This document shows positions 8,744 through 15,603 of a DNA stretch of 64,000 nt, piece after piece (positions within the stretch are counted from its first letter, which is position 1; each line of letters opens with the position of its first letter). Where the stretch lies: the NCBI RefSeq assembly GCF_947496985.1, contig NZ_CANMEZ010000002.1, forward strand, positions 558,001-622,000, in the 5' to 3' direction. The notes beneath the pieces were generated by a model. The model saw only the letters and a program-made list of their open reading frames with translations, was not told the DNA's origin and did not search any database. The DNA comes from an uncultured Kordia sp. GTDB lineage: Bacteria; Bacteroidota; Bacteroidia; Flavobacteriales; Flavobacteriaceae. A program made the translations under genes and the position numbers.

Positions 8744-9747
8744 TTTTTTAATGGAAGTTGTTGTTCTAAAAACTCACTAAGCACTTCATTTCCATAATAA
8801 TTCAAATGAGGATCGTTTAAAAAATATATACGATTATCAATAGTATCATGCATTCTAAAATACTCTAAAGGATTTAAATGTCTTACATTAGTATAAGCTT
8901 TTAAATCCTTTTTTGCTGCGTTAAAAAAAGGATATACTGATTTTTGAATTAACTCTTCGTCTTTAAATTCAGCACCTAAACTTTTCATGTTTTGCAAATA
9001 ATAATCATTCACTTGGGCACAATGAGGAATCCAGAGGAAATATACAGTCACGTCGTTAGGAACTGTTGCTAAAAAACGTTGTATATGTTTTAACCAAGTT
9101 TCATATCGGTTTCCAAAAGGAGTTTGAAGCGTTAATGTATTCTCTATATACGAAGTGTTGCCATAAATAAAGCGTTTCGTTCTAATATCATACAAATCAG
9201 TTGAAAAATCATCTTTTAGCATTCCTTCCAATCGTATCTCTTTTGACACATTCAAAACAGCAAGCTTACGATTCAAATAAGAAAGACTTAAAAAATAATC
9301 GGACGCTTCCCAATAAAAATTTCTAGATATGGAAAACTTTTCCCAGTCCCATAAATGATCTACATCGATCAAATCGTTTCCAACATAAATTTGATATACA
9401 ATAGCTTTTGGTTGATGATTATTAATTCTTGCGGAAGCAAATGTATTTACTTGTCGAATTCCAGTCCCTGGAATACTTGCATTTACAATAGAAATAGCGG
9501 GATTATTAGTTCGCAACTTATCTACATAATTCATATCTGAAGATGTGGCTGAGAAAGAATCACCAAACCATAAAAAATCTACCGAATCTTTTTGCAAAGT
9601 TTCTGTTGTATTCAATCCATTGATTTCCGCTTTATAAAAATCAATCACAGCAAATCGATACAAAATTTCAAACAACGCAAAAGTTATCAATACTATAATA
9701 ATAGCATTCATAAAAAACTTTTTTATTTTTGTTAAAAATTTCATCAT
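8740..9747 (-). CDS. membrane-anchored SGNH/AlgX-like hydrolase
   Basis: 335 aa with an N-terminal anchor (about residues 12-33). GDS lies at 62-64 (WFGDSFSA), block II is PGTG, block III is GND and the catalytic pair is Asp312/His314 in DPHLNYYGN. All SGNH residues are present. The D-x-H spacing resembles AlgX/AlgJ. It is the fourth SGNH protein in 9 kb and lies on the opposite strand at the edge of the glycan region. Two adjacent ATGs (9747 and 9744) are possible starts. O-acetyl handling of a surface polymer is inferred only. Confidence 0.68.
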   Translation of the reverse strand: MMKFLTKIKKFFMNAIIIVLITFALFEILYRFAVIDFYKAEINGLNTTETLQKDSVDFLWFGDSFSATSSDMNYVDKLRTNNPAISIVNASIPGTGIRQVNTFASARINNHQPKAIVYQIYVGNDLIDVDHLWDWEKFSISRNFYWEASDYFLSLSYLNRKLAVLNVSKEIRLEGMLKDDFSTDLYDIRTKRFIYGNTSYIENTLTLQTPFGNRYETWLKHIQRFLATVPNDVTVYFLWIPHCAQVNDYYLQNMKSLGAEFKDEELIQKSVYPFFNAAKKDLKAYTNVRHLNPLEYFRMHDTIDNRIYFLNDPHLNYYGNEVLSEFLEQQLPLKN

Positions 9748-9850
9748 TTAAAATTTAGCCAAATATAGCTGTAAAATTATGTTTTTGAGGCATTTTTTAA
9801 GGGATTGAAAACCAATACATTTAACTATTTTCAGTATTCTTCTTAATGTA

Positions 9851-9881
9851 TTTGTTATCTACAGAATAAATCTTACCTTTG
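9851..9881 (+). promoter_or_regulatory. promoter of rplM-rpsI
   Basis: TTTG at 9851-9854, an exact 19-nt spacer, then TACCTTTG at 9874-9881. It is a perfect match to the Bacteroidota consensus, 50 bases before the GTG start of rplM. Confidence 0.75.
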
Positions 9882-9930
9882 CAGACTCTTTTTAAGAGAT
9901 AGGAATGTTTAATTATTAAAAAAAATTAGT

Positions 9931-10386
9931 GTGGACACATTAAGCTACAAAACAATTTCAGCAAACAAAGCTACTGCAGATAAGCAATGGGTTTTGATTG
10001 ATGCTGAAGGACAGACGCTAGGGCGTATGGCTTCTAAGGTAGCAAAATTACTTAGAGGTAAGTACAAGCCTAGCTTTACACCACATGCTGATTGCGGAGA
10101 TAATGTTGTAATTATCAATGCAGAAAAAATCAACTTAACTGGAAACAAATGGACGGACAAATCTTATATTCGTCACACAGGTTATCCAGGTGGTCAAAGA
10201 TCGCTAACTGCTACGGAACTTTTTGAAAAAGATCCTGCAAAATTAGTAGAGAAATCAGTGAAAGGAATGTTACCAAAAAACAAATTAGGTAGCGCTTTAT
10301 TCCGTAACCTAAAAGTTTATGTTGGTACAGAGCACGGACAAGAAGCTCAAAAACCAACAACTATTAACTTAAATGATTTAATGTAA
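9931..10386 (+). CDS. rplM: 50S ribosomal protein L13
   Basis: 151 aa, close to the usual flavobacterial length. It has typical L13 sequence: [13 protein letters not shown], the ...[16 protein letters not shown] stretch, [14 protein letters not shown], and [12 protein letters not shown]. It is an early-assembling 23S rRNA binder in the large subunit. The GTG start at 9931 gives DTLSYKTIS after the initiator, the usual flavobacterial N-terminus. It is followed after one base by rpsI, the standard L13-S9 pair. Confidence 0.97.
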   Translation: MDTLSYKTISANKATADKQWVLIDAEGQTLGRMASKVAKLLRGKYKPSFTPHADCGDNVVIINAEKINLTGNKWTDKSYIRHTGYPGGQRSLTATELFEKDPAKLVEKSVKGMLPKNKLGSALFRNLKVYVGTEHGQEAQKPTTINLNDLM

Positions 10387-10387
10387 C

Positions 10388-10774
10388 ATGGAAGTTATTC
10401 ACAAAATTGGTCGTAGAAAAACGGCTGTTGCTCGTGTATATGTTACTCCAGGAACTGGAAACATTACCGTAAACAAGAAAGCGTTTGAAACGTATTTCCC
10501 AACACCAACATTACAATACAAAGTAAAGCAACCATTTGCGTTAACAGAAACTGTTGACACGTATGATGTAAATGTAAATGTATATGGTGGAGGATCTACT
10601 GGACAAGCAGAAGCTGTTCGTTTAGCAATCTCAAGAGTATTATGTGAGATTGATGCTGAAAATAGATTAGCATTGAAACCAGAAGGATTATTAACAAGAG
10701 ATCCAAGAATGGTTGAACGTAAGAAATTTGGACAGAAGAAAGCTCGTAAGAAATTCCAGTTCTCTAAACGTTAA
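10388..10774 (+). CDS. rpsI: 30S ribosomal protein S9
   Basis: 128 aa. It begins [16 protein letters not shown] and ends [16 protein letters not shown], the diagnostic basic S9 tail whose terminal Arg contacts P-site t[22 protein letters not shown] is the conserved central block. It is co-transcribed with rplM (one-base gap). The 170 bases after it, before rpsB, contain small stem-loops but no clear terminator. Confidence 0.97.
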   Translation: MEVIHKIGRRKTAVARVYVTPGTGNITVNKKAFETYFPTPTLQYKVKQPFALTETVDTYDVNVNVYGGGSTGQAEAVRLAISRVLCEIDAENRLALKPEGLLTRDPRMVERKKFGQKKARKKFQFSKR

Positions 10775-10944
10775 TCCGTATCGTTTTTTCACAAAACATA
10801 CAGTTCATTTATTATTGAAATTAAAAAACATGTTGTCGTTGTTTCGCGTAATGCGAAATTTAGTTTAGCATCTAAATAGGAAAGACCAAATACAATTGCT
10901 ACTTCCCTATTGCTAATTCAACGGAACGTAAACTATTTACAAAA
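10775..10944 (+). promoter_or_regulatory. rpsI-rpsB spacer, possible rpsB leader
   Basis: The 170-nt spacer has a hairpin (TTTCGC-GTAAT-GCGAAA, around 10838-10861) and a second imperfect pairing (ATAGGAA with TTCCCTAT) before the rpsB ATG. These could be an autoregulatory leader for S2, as known in other bacteria, but no recognised leader motif is seen. Confidence 0.25.
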
Positions 10945-11721
10945 ATGGCAAATAACATAGAAGTAAAAGACTTACTTGATGCAGGTGTACACTTTGGTCA
11001 CTTGACAAGAAAATGGGATCCAAACATGGCGCCATACATCTACATGGAGCGTAATGGAATCCACATCATTAACTTATATAAGACTGCAGCAAAAATTTCT
11101 GAAGCTAATGAAGCTTTAAAGAAAATTGCAGCATCTGGTAGAAAAATACTTTTCGTAGCTACCAAAAAGCAAGCAAAAGATATCGTTGCTGAAAAAGCAG
11201 GGAATGCTAACATGCCTTACATTACTGAAAGATGGCCAGGTGGAATGTTAACAAACTTTGTAACCATCAGAAAAGCCGTTAAGAAAATGGCTTCTATCGA
11301 TAGAATGAAAAAAGATGGAACGTTCATGACTTTATCAAAGAAAGAACGTTTGCAAGTTGATCGTTTAAGAGCTAAGTTAGAAAAAAACTTAGGTTCAATC
11401 AACGATATGACTCGTCTTCCAGGTGCATTATTCGTAGTTGACATCAAGCGTGAACATATCGCAATTAAAGAAGCTCAAAAATTAAACATTCCAATTTTTG
11501 CAATGGTTGATACAAATTCTGACCCAAGAGAGGTTGATTATGTAATTCCTGCAAATGATGATGCTTCTAAATCAATCGATAAGATTTTAACGCACGTTAC
11601 TGATGCTGTTATCGAAGGATTGTCTGATAGAAAAGCTGAAAAAGAAGCTAAGAAAGCTGAAAAAGAAGCTGCCGCTGCTGCTCCAAAAGCAGAAGCTCCA
11701 GCAAAAGAAGAAACAAAATAA
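10945..11721 (+). CDS. rpsB: 30S ribosomal protein S2
   Basis: 258 aa. S2 signatures are clear: the LLDAGVHFGHLTRKWDPNM start, TERWPGGMLTNF, PGALFVVDIKREHIA, and IPIFAMVDTNSDP. The last about 30 residues are an alanine/lysine/glutamate-rich tail (repeats of KAEKEA), common in Bacteroidota S2 and probably disordered. It is paired with tsf downstream, the usual rpsB-tsf order. Confidence 0.97.
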   Translation: MANNIEVKDLLDAGVHFGHLTRKWDPNMAPYIYMERNGIHIINLYKTAAKISEANEALKKIAASGRKILFVATKKQAKDIVAEKAGNANMPYITERWPGGMLTNFVTIRKAVKKMASIDRMKKDGTFMTLSKKERLQVDRLRAKLEKNLGSINDMTRLPGALFVVDIKREHIAIKEAQKLNIPIFAMVDTNSDPREVDYVIPANDDASKSIDKILTHVTDAVIEGLSDRKAEKEAKKAEKEAAAAAPKAEAPAKEETK

Positions 11722-11826
11722 TTATTATTTAACGTTGATACGTTAATTCATCTAAAGAAGATAGGTAGTTTTACTGCTGATTTTGAAAATGATGAGTTGA
11801 CGCATTAACATTAAAACAAAAATAAA

Positions 11827-12792
11827 ATGGCAAAAATTACAGCCGCAGAAGTAGGTAAATTAAGAAAAGCTACAGGTGCAGGAATGATGGACTGCAAAAA
11901 AGCATTAGTAGAAGCTGAAGGTGACTTCGATAAAGCAATTGATATTCTTCGTAAGAAAGGTCAAAAAGTTGCTGCTAAAAGAGCAGATCGTGATTCTTCT
12001 GAAGGTGTTGCTGCTGCTAAAGTAAATGATGACAACACTGCTGGTGTTGCTATCGTTTTAGGATGTGAAACTGATTTTGTTGGTAAAAACGAAAGTTTCG
12101 TTGCCTTAGCAAAAGACTTTGCAAACTTAGCAATTGGATACAACACAAAAGAAGAGTTTTTAACTGCTGATTTTGGTGGAATGACTGTTGCTGAAAAGTT
12201 AACAGAGCAAACTGGTGTTATTGGTGAGAAAATTGACTTAAAAGCTTTTGATAAAATCGAAGCTCCTTATGTTGGTTCTTACGTACACATTAACAAAATT
12301 GCTGCTGTTGTTGGATTAACTGCTAAAGTTGATAATGCTGATGTATTAGCAAAAGACTTAGCAATGCAAATTGCTTCTATGGGAGCAACTACATTATCTT
12401 ACAAAGATTTTGATCCTGCATTTGTTGCATCTGAAACAGAAGCAAGAATTGCTGCTATTGAAAAAGATAACGAAGAATTAGTACGTTTAGGAAAAACATT
12501 GAAAAATGTTCCTCAATACATTTCTATGTCTCAGTTAACTGAAGAAGTAATAGCGCAAGCTGAAGAAGCTGCTAAAGCACAATTAGCTGCAGAAGGAAAG
12601 CCAGAAAAAATTTGGGATCGTATCTTACCAGGAAAAATGGAAAGATTCATTTCTGATAACACTACATTAGACAAAGAACAATGTTTATTAGATCAAGACT
12701 TTATCAAAGATGAAAAGTCTACAGTTGCTAAATACGTTTCTTCTTATGGAGAAGTTGAAGTAACAGGATTCAAACGTGTATCTTTAGGATAA
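11827..12792 (+). CDS. tsf: translation elongation factor Ts
   Basis: 321 aa. The N-terminal UBA-like domain shows VGKLRKATGAGMMDCKKAL and the catalytic TDFVGKNESF motif (about residues 81-90) that displaces nucleotide from EF-Tu. Two dimerisation domains follow, with a slightly long insert before the C-terminal KFISD-like segment. It is the guanine nucleotide exchange factor for EF-Tu. It lies 105 bases after rpsB and ends at a strong terminator. Confidence 0.97.
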   Translation: MAKITAAEVGKLRKATGAGMMDCKKALVEAEGDFDKAIDILRKKGQKVAAKRADRDSSEGVAAAKVNDDNTAGVAIVLGCETDFVGKNESFVALAKDFANLAIGYNTKEEFLTADFGGMTVAEKLTEQTGVIGEKIDLKAFDKIEAPYVGSYVHINKIAAVVGLTAKVDNADVLAKDLAMQIASMGATTLSYKDFDPAFVASETEARIAAIEKDNEELVRLGKTLKNVPQYISMSQLTEEVIAQAEEAAKAQLAAEGKPEKIWDRILPGKMERFISDNTTLDKEQCLLDQDFIKDEKSTVAKYVSSYGEVEVTGFKRVSLG

Positions 12793-12825
12793 ACAAATTA
12801 CGCTAAGGCGTTTTATAGTATATTA

Positions 12826-12856
12826 AAAAGGATCGTCAATTGACGATCCTTTTCCT
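12826..12856 (+). terminator. intrinsic terminator of rpsB-tsf (bidirectional)
   Basis: A perfect inverted repeat centred at 12839/12840 (about 14 bp, arms AAAAGGATCGTCAA and its complement) with T-rich sequence after it. It also lies just past the stop of the minus-strand precursor gene at 12877, so it can serve both. Confidence 0.8.
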
Positions 12857-12876
12857 TTTTCACAATTATTTAATGA

Positions 12877-13146
12877 TTATATACATGGATTTCCAAATGT
12901 ATGAGCACAAACACTAGTGTTAGGATCATCACCACAACCTGGATGTCTTGAACGTGTGTTTTTTGTAGCTTCACACACCTCTCCTGTACCGAATACTGGA
13001 CAACAAATATCAACAAAGTTTCTACTTAATGTAGCAACACATGTAACTGCATCACTTTGATTTACTATTCCCATTCCCGCTTTAATCGAAGATAAATTTG
13101 AAACATTTACCTTGTTTAAGCCTAATTTAAATTTTTGTTTTTTCAT
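12877..13146 (-). CDS. class I lanthipeptide-like RiPP precursor
   Basis: 89 aa. The N-terminus, MKKQKFKLGLNKVNVSNL, is the flavobacterial lanthipeptide-type leader (K-x-L-x-L-N-K-x-x-I/V-S-N-L). The leader ends near IKAGMG, without the usual Gly-Gly. The remaining about 62 residues carry seven Cys (including an adjacent pair) and many Ser/Thr, as expected for a thioether- or disulfide-linked core. No LanB/LanC, protease or transporter is nearby, so modification would need enzymes elsewhere. Family assignment is by leader resemblance; modification is inferred. Confidence 0.75.
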   Translation of the reverse strand: MKKQKFKLGLNKVNVSNLSSIKAGMGIVNQSDAVTCVATLSRNFVDICCPVFGTGEVCEATKNTRSRHPGCGDDPNTSVCAHTFGNPCI

Positions 13147-13206
13147 AATTTTAATTTTTAAATAATTAATACCCTGAAAAATTGTGCACCTTTTTCATAC
13201 CCTAAA

Positions 13207-13280
13207 ACTATAGAAAGCTGCTATAAAACATACTATAGAATTTATAAGCGTAGAAGATTTTGTATAAGCGTTGAATTTTG
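13207..13280 (-). promoter_or_regulatory. repeat-rich upstream region of the 12877-13146 precursor
   Basis: Two copies of ACTATAGAA start 25 bases apart (13207-13215, 13232-13240). Next to them is an imperfect tandem repeat with two TATAAGCGT(A/T)GAA units (13243-13262, 13263-13280). On the minus strand TAGTTTTA is one base from the promoter consensus. These look like operator sites, but no regulator is assigned. Confidence 0.35.
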
Positions 13281-13339
13281 TGTTAACTTATTTAACATAT
13301 TCATTTTAGCAAGAAATAGCCTTCTTTTTAAAAATTTGA

Positions 13340-13371
13340 CAAAAAAAATAGTTGCAACTAGTGCAACTATT
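13340..13371 (-). terminator. intrinsic terminator below the second precursor gene
   Basis: Stem AATAGTTGCA / TGCAACTATT with a five-base loop (13347-13371). Read on the minus strand it is followed by an eight-T run. It would end the transcript of the precursor at 13555-13791. Confidence 0.65.
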
Positions 13372-13554
13372 CTCCCCCTATATAAAAGTACTTCTCGTTG
13401 TGAGTTGCGTTATCAGTACGCGCCCTTTTCCATCCTTATTGTCTTTCTCATAGCTTTTAAATCGATGGAATAAAAGAGCTAAACGCATTACAGTATTTAA
13501 TAATTACAACAAAAAGTTCTTTTATCTATAACTATCGTGTTTCATTAGGATGAA

Positions 13555-13791
13555 TTAACACAAACAATGTGTCTCCACAGTACAAGTTCTACTTTTTGTT
13601 TCACCATGACAAGTAGTTAATTGTGTGTTTGTATCTGGACAATGTCCTGGTTGCGTTTCATCTGTAGTTTCGATAAATGGACAAGTACAACTTATTGTTT
13701 GCGGTCCAACAGGTCCATTCCCTCCTCTAATTGAAGTTAAATTTGAAATATTTCTCTTGTTTAACCCTAACTTGAAATTTCTTTTTTTCAT
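13555..13791 (-). CDS. class I lanthipeptide-like RiPP precursor
   Basis: 78 aa from the ATG at 13791. The frame extends to 13866, but the promoter-like TATCTTTG at 13830-13823 lies inside that extension, so the shorter start is right. The leader MKKRNFKLGLNKRNISNL ends in SIRGGNG, a Gly-Gly type junction. The core has seven Cys spread among Thr/Ser-rich spacers and ends HCLC. It is a clear paralogue of the 12877-13146 gene in the leader (shared KLGLNK-x-N-x-SNL), with a very different core, the usual pattern for leader-guided peptides. No processing genes are nearby. Confidence 0.75.
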   Translation of the reverse strand: MKKRNFKLGLNKRNISNLTSIRGGNGPVGPQTISCTCPFIETTDETQPGHCPDTNTQLTTCHGETKSRTCTVETHCLC

Positions 13792-13822
13792 GATAATTTG
13801 TATTTTGATAATTTTTTCAAAA

Positions 13823-13830
13823 CAAAGATA
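13823..13830 (-). promoter_or_regulatory. -7 promoter element of the second precursor gene
   Basis: On the minus strand this reads TATCTTTG, a perfect TAnnTTTG element 31 bases before the ATG. No clean -33 TTTG lies at the ideal spacing. Confidence 0.5.
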
Positions 13831-13994
13831 CCTACACAATTCATTAAAACTTGTTAACATTTTCATAAGAATTTACATGTTAATGTTTGAATATTTTATA
13901 GAAATCATAAGAGAAATTTATACTTCTGAACAATTGATCATTTATAATTTATTTTAAACATTTGATAAATTAGAGCTTGACACATAAAAACATT

Positions 13995-14023
13995 TTTGTA
14001 CACTTCATTATTTATTATATTTG
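13995..14023 (+). promoter_or_regulatory. promoter of pyrH-frr
   Basis: TTTG at 13995-13998, 17-nt spacer, TATATTTG at 14016-14023. The TTG inside the -7 element could be misread as a start codon; the promoter position rules that out. Confidence 0.65.
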
Positions 14024-14044
14024 CACAACTCATCAAAAGAAGCA

Positions 14045-14752
14045 ATGCAATACAAAAGAATATTACTAAAATTATCAGGCGAAGCGCTTATGGGCGAAAG
14101 ACAATATGGAATTGATCCAAAACGCCTAGCTGAATATGCAGAAGAGATAAAAAAAGTAGTCGATCTAGGAATCCAAGTAGCCATCGTTATTGGTGGAGGA
14201 AATATTTTTAGAGGTGTTGCTGGCGCAAGTAACGGAATGGACAGAGTACAAGGTGACCATATGGGAATGCTAGCCACTGTTATTAATGGTTTAGCATTAC
14301 AAAGCGCTTTAGAAGATGCCGAAGTTCACACACGCTTATTAACTGCTTTAGAAATTAAAGAAGTTGCGGAACCATATATCAAACGAAAAGCAATTCGTCA
14401 TTTAGAAAAAGGGCGTGTTGTTATTTTTGGTGCAGGAACTGGAAATCCTTATTTCACTACAGATTCTGCTGCCGTATTACGCGCCATTGAAGTAAGTGCT
14501 GATGTAATTCTAAAAGGAACACGTGTAGACGGAATTTACAATGAAGACCCAGAAAAAAACACTTCAGCTATCAAATTTGATCATATCTCGTTTGATGAAG
14601 TATTAAAACAAGGTTTAAAAGTAATGGACACTACTGCTTTTACACTAAGTCAAGAAAACGAATTACCAATCATTGTATTCGACATGAATACACAAGGAAA
14701 CTTACTAAAAGTAGTTTCTGGTGAAAATATTGGAACAAAAGTAAACTTGTAA
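14045..14752 (+). CDS. pyrH: UMP kinase
   Basis: 235 aa from the ATG at 14045, the standard PyrH length and N-terminus ([17 protein letters not shown]). The amino-acid kinase fold is recognised from [18 protein letters not shown], the [16 protein letters not shown] block and [13 protein letters not shown] (substrate/UTP region). It phosphorylates UMP to UDP in pyrimidine synthesis and works as a hexamer in the cytosol. It is followed by frr after 112 bases, the classic pyrH-frr neighbourhood. Confidence 0.96.
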   Translation: MQYKRILLKLSGEALMGERQYGIDPKRLAEYAEEIKKVVDLGIQVAIVIGGGNIFRGVAGASNGMDRVQGDHMGMLATVINGLALQSALEDAEVHTRLLTALEIKEVAEPYIKRKAIRHLEKGRVVIFGAGTGNPYFTTDSAAVLRAIEVSADVILKGTRVDGIYNEDPEKNTSAIKFDHISFDEVLKQGLKVMDTTAFTLSQENELPIIVFDMNTQGNLLKVVSGENIGTKVNL

Positions 14753-14864
14753 GATAAAATCTGGCGTAGTTTTTGATTTTATTCGAGCAATAACAAAAAA
14801 ATATTTTAAATTAGTAATGATATAGAAAGTACCATCACTACTTTCATTAATAATTTTCAACAGT

Positions 14865-15419
14865 ATGAACGAAGACATTAAATTTATTATAGATACTACA
14901 AAAGAATCAATGGATAACGCCATTATACACTTAAATAAGCAATTATTAGGAATTAGAGCTGGAAAAGCTTCTCCTGCAATGCTATCCAGTGTAATGGTTG
15001 ATTACTATGGTTCGCAAACACCATTATCACAAGTTGCAAATGTAAACAGCACAGATGCACGTACTATTACAATTCAACCTTGGGAAAAAAGTATGATTCA
15101 AGAAATTGAAAGAGGAATTATGCTTGCAAACCTTGGATTTAACCCAATGAATAATGGAGAATCTGTAATTATCAATGTTCCTGCACTGACTGAAGAACGT
15201 CGTAAAGAATTAGCTAAACAATCAAAAAGCGAAGCTGAAGACGCTAAAGTTGGTATTAGAAATGCACGTCAAGACGCAAACAAAGAAATAAAAGCTTTGG
15301 AAGTTTCTGATGATGCTAAGAAGAATGCTGAAATTGATGTGCAAGCATTAACAGATAGTTATATTAAAAATATTGATGAAATATACGTAGCGAAAGAAAA
15401 AGAAATTATGACGGTTTAA
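14865..15419 (+). CDS. frr: ribosome recycling factor
   Basis: 184 aa, normal length. Conserved features are the GRA-type motif (RAGKASPAML), VDYYGSQTPLSQVANV, TITIQPWEK and PALTEERRKELAKQ, covering the two-domain tRNA-mimic structure. With EF-G it splits post-termination ribosomes. It lies downstream of pyrH and ends at a strong terminator. Confidence 0.96.
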   Translation: MNEDIKFIIDTTKESMDNAIIHLNKQLLGIRAGKASPAMLSSVMVDYYGSQTPLSQVANVNSTDARTITIQPWEKSMIQEIERGIMLANLGFNPMNNGESVIINVPALTEERRKELAKQSKSEAEDAKVGIRNARQDANKEIKALEVSDDAKKNAEIDVQALTDSYIKNIDEIYVAKEKEIMTV

Positions 15420-15447
15420 AAAACGTTAAACTTATAATAAACTAATT

Positions 15448-15477
15448 ATAAAGCGACCAGTGGTCGCTTTATTTTTT
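15448..15477 (+). terminator. intrinsic terminator after frr
   Basis: Twelve-bp stem (ATAAAGCGACCA and its complement) around a single G at 15460, followed by a T run. Confidence 0.8.
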
Positions 15478-15603
15478 GTAACATTATACCGTATTATTCG
15501 TTATACATAAAAGCCTTTGAGAAATTTGTAATAATTAAGAAGTTATCACTACTAATATAATTATAAACAGGTTTCCATTCGACATCTAAAAATAATTCAA
15601 CAG

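Noticed and set aside
13792-13866. 25-residue N-terminal extension of the 13555 precursor
   Set aside because: It spans the promoter element and destroys the conserved MKKxxxKL leader start.
14021-14044. TTG start for pyrH, eight codons upstream of the ATG
   Set aside because: It lies inside the TATATTTG promoter element and adds residues not found in PyrH.
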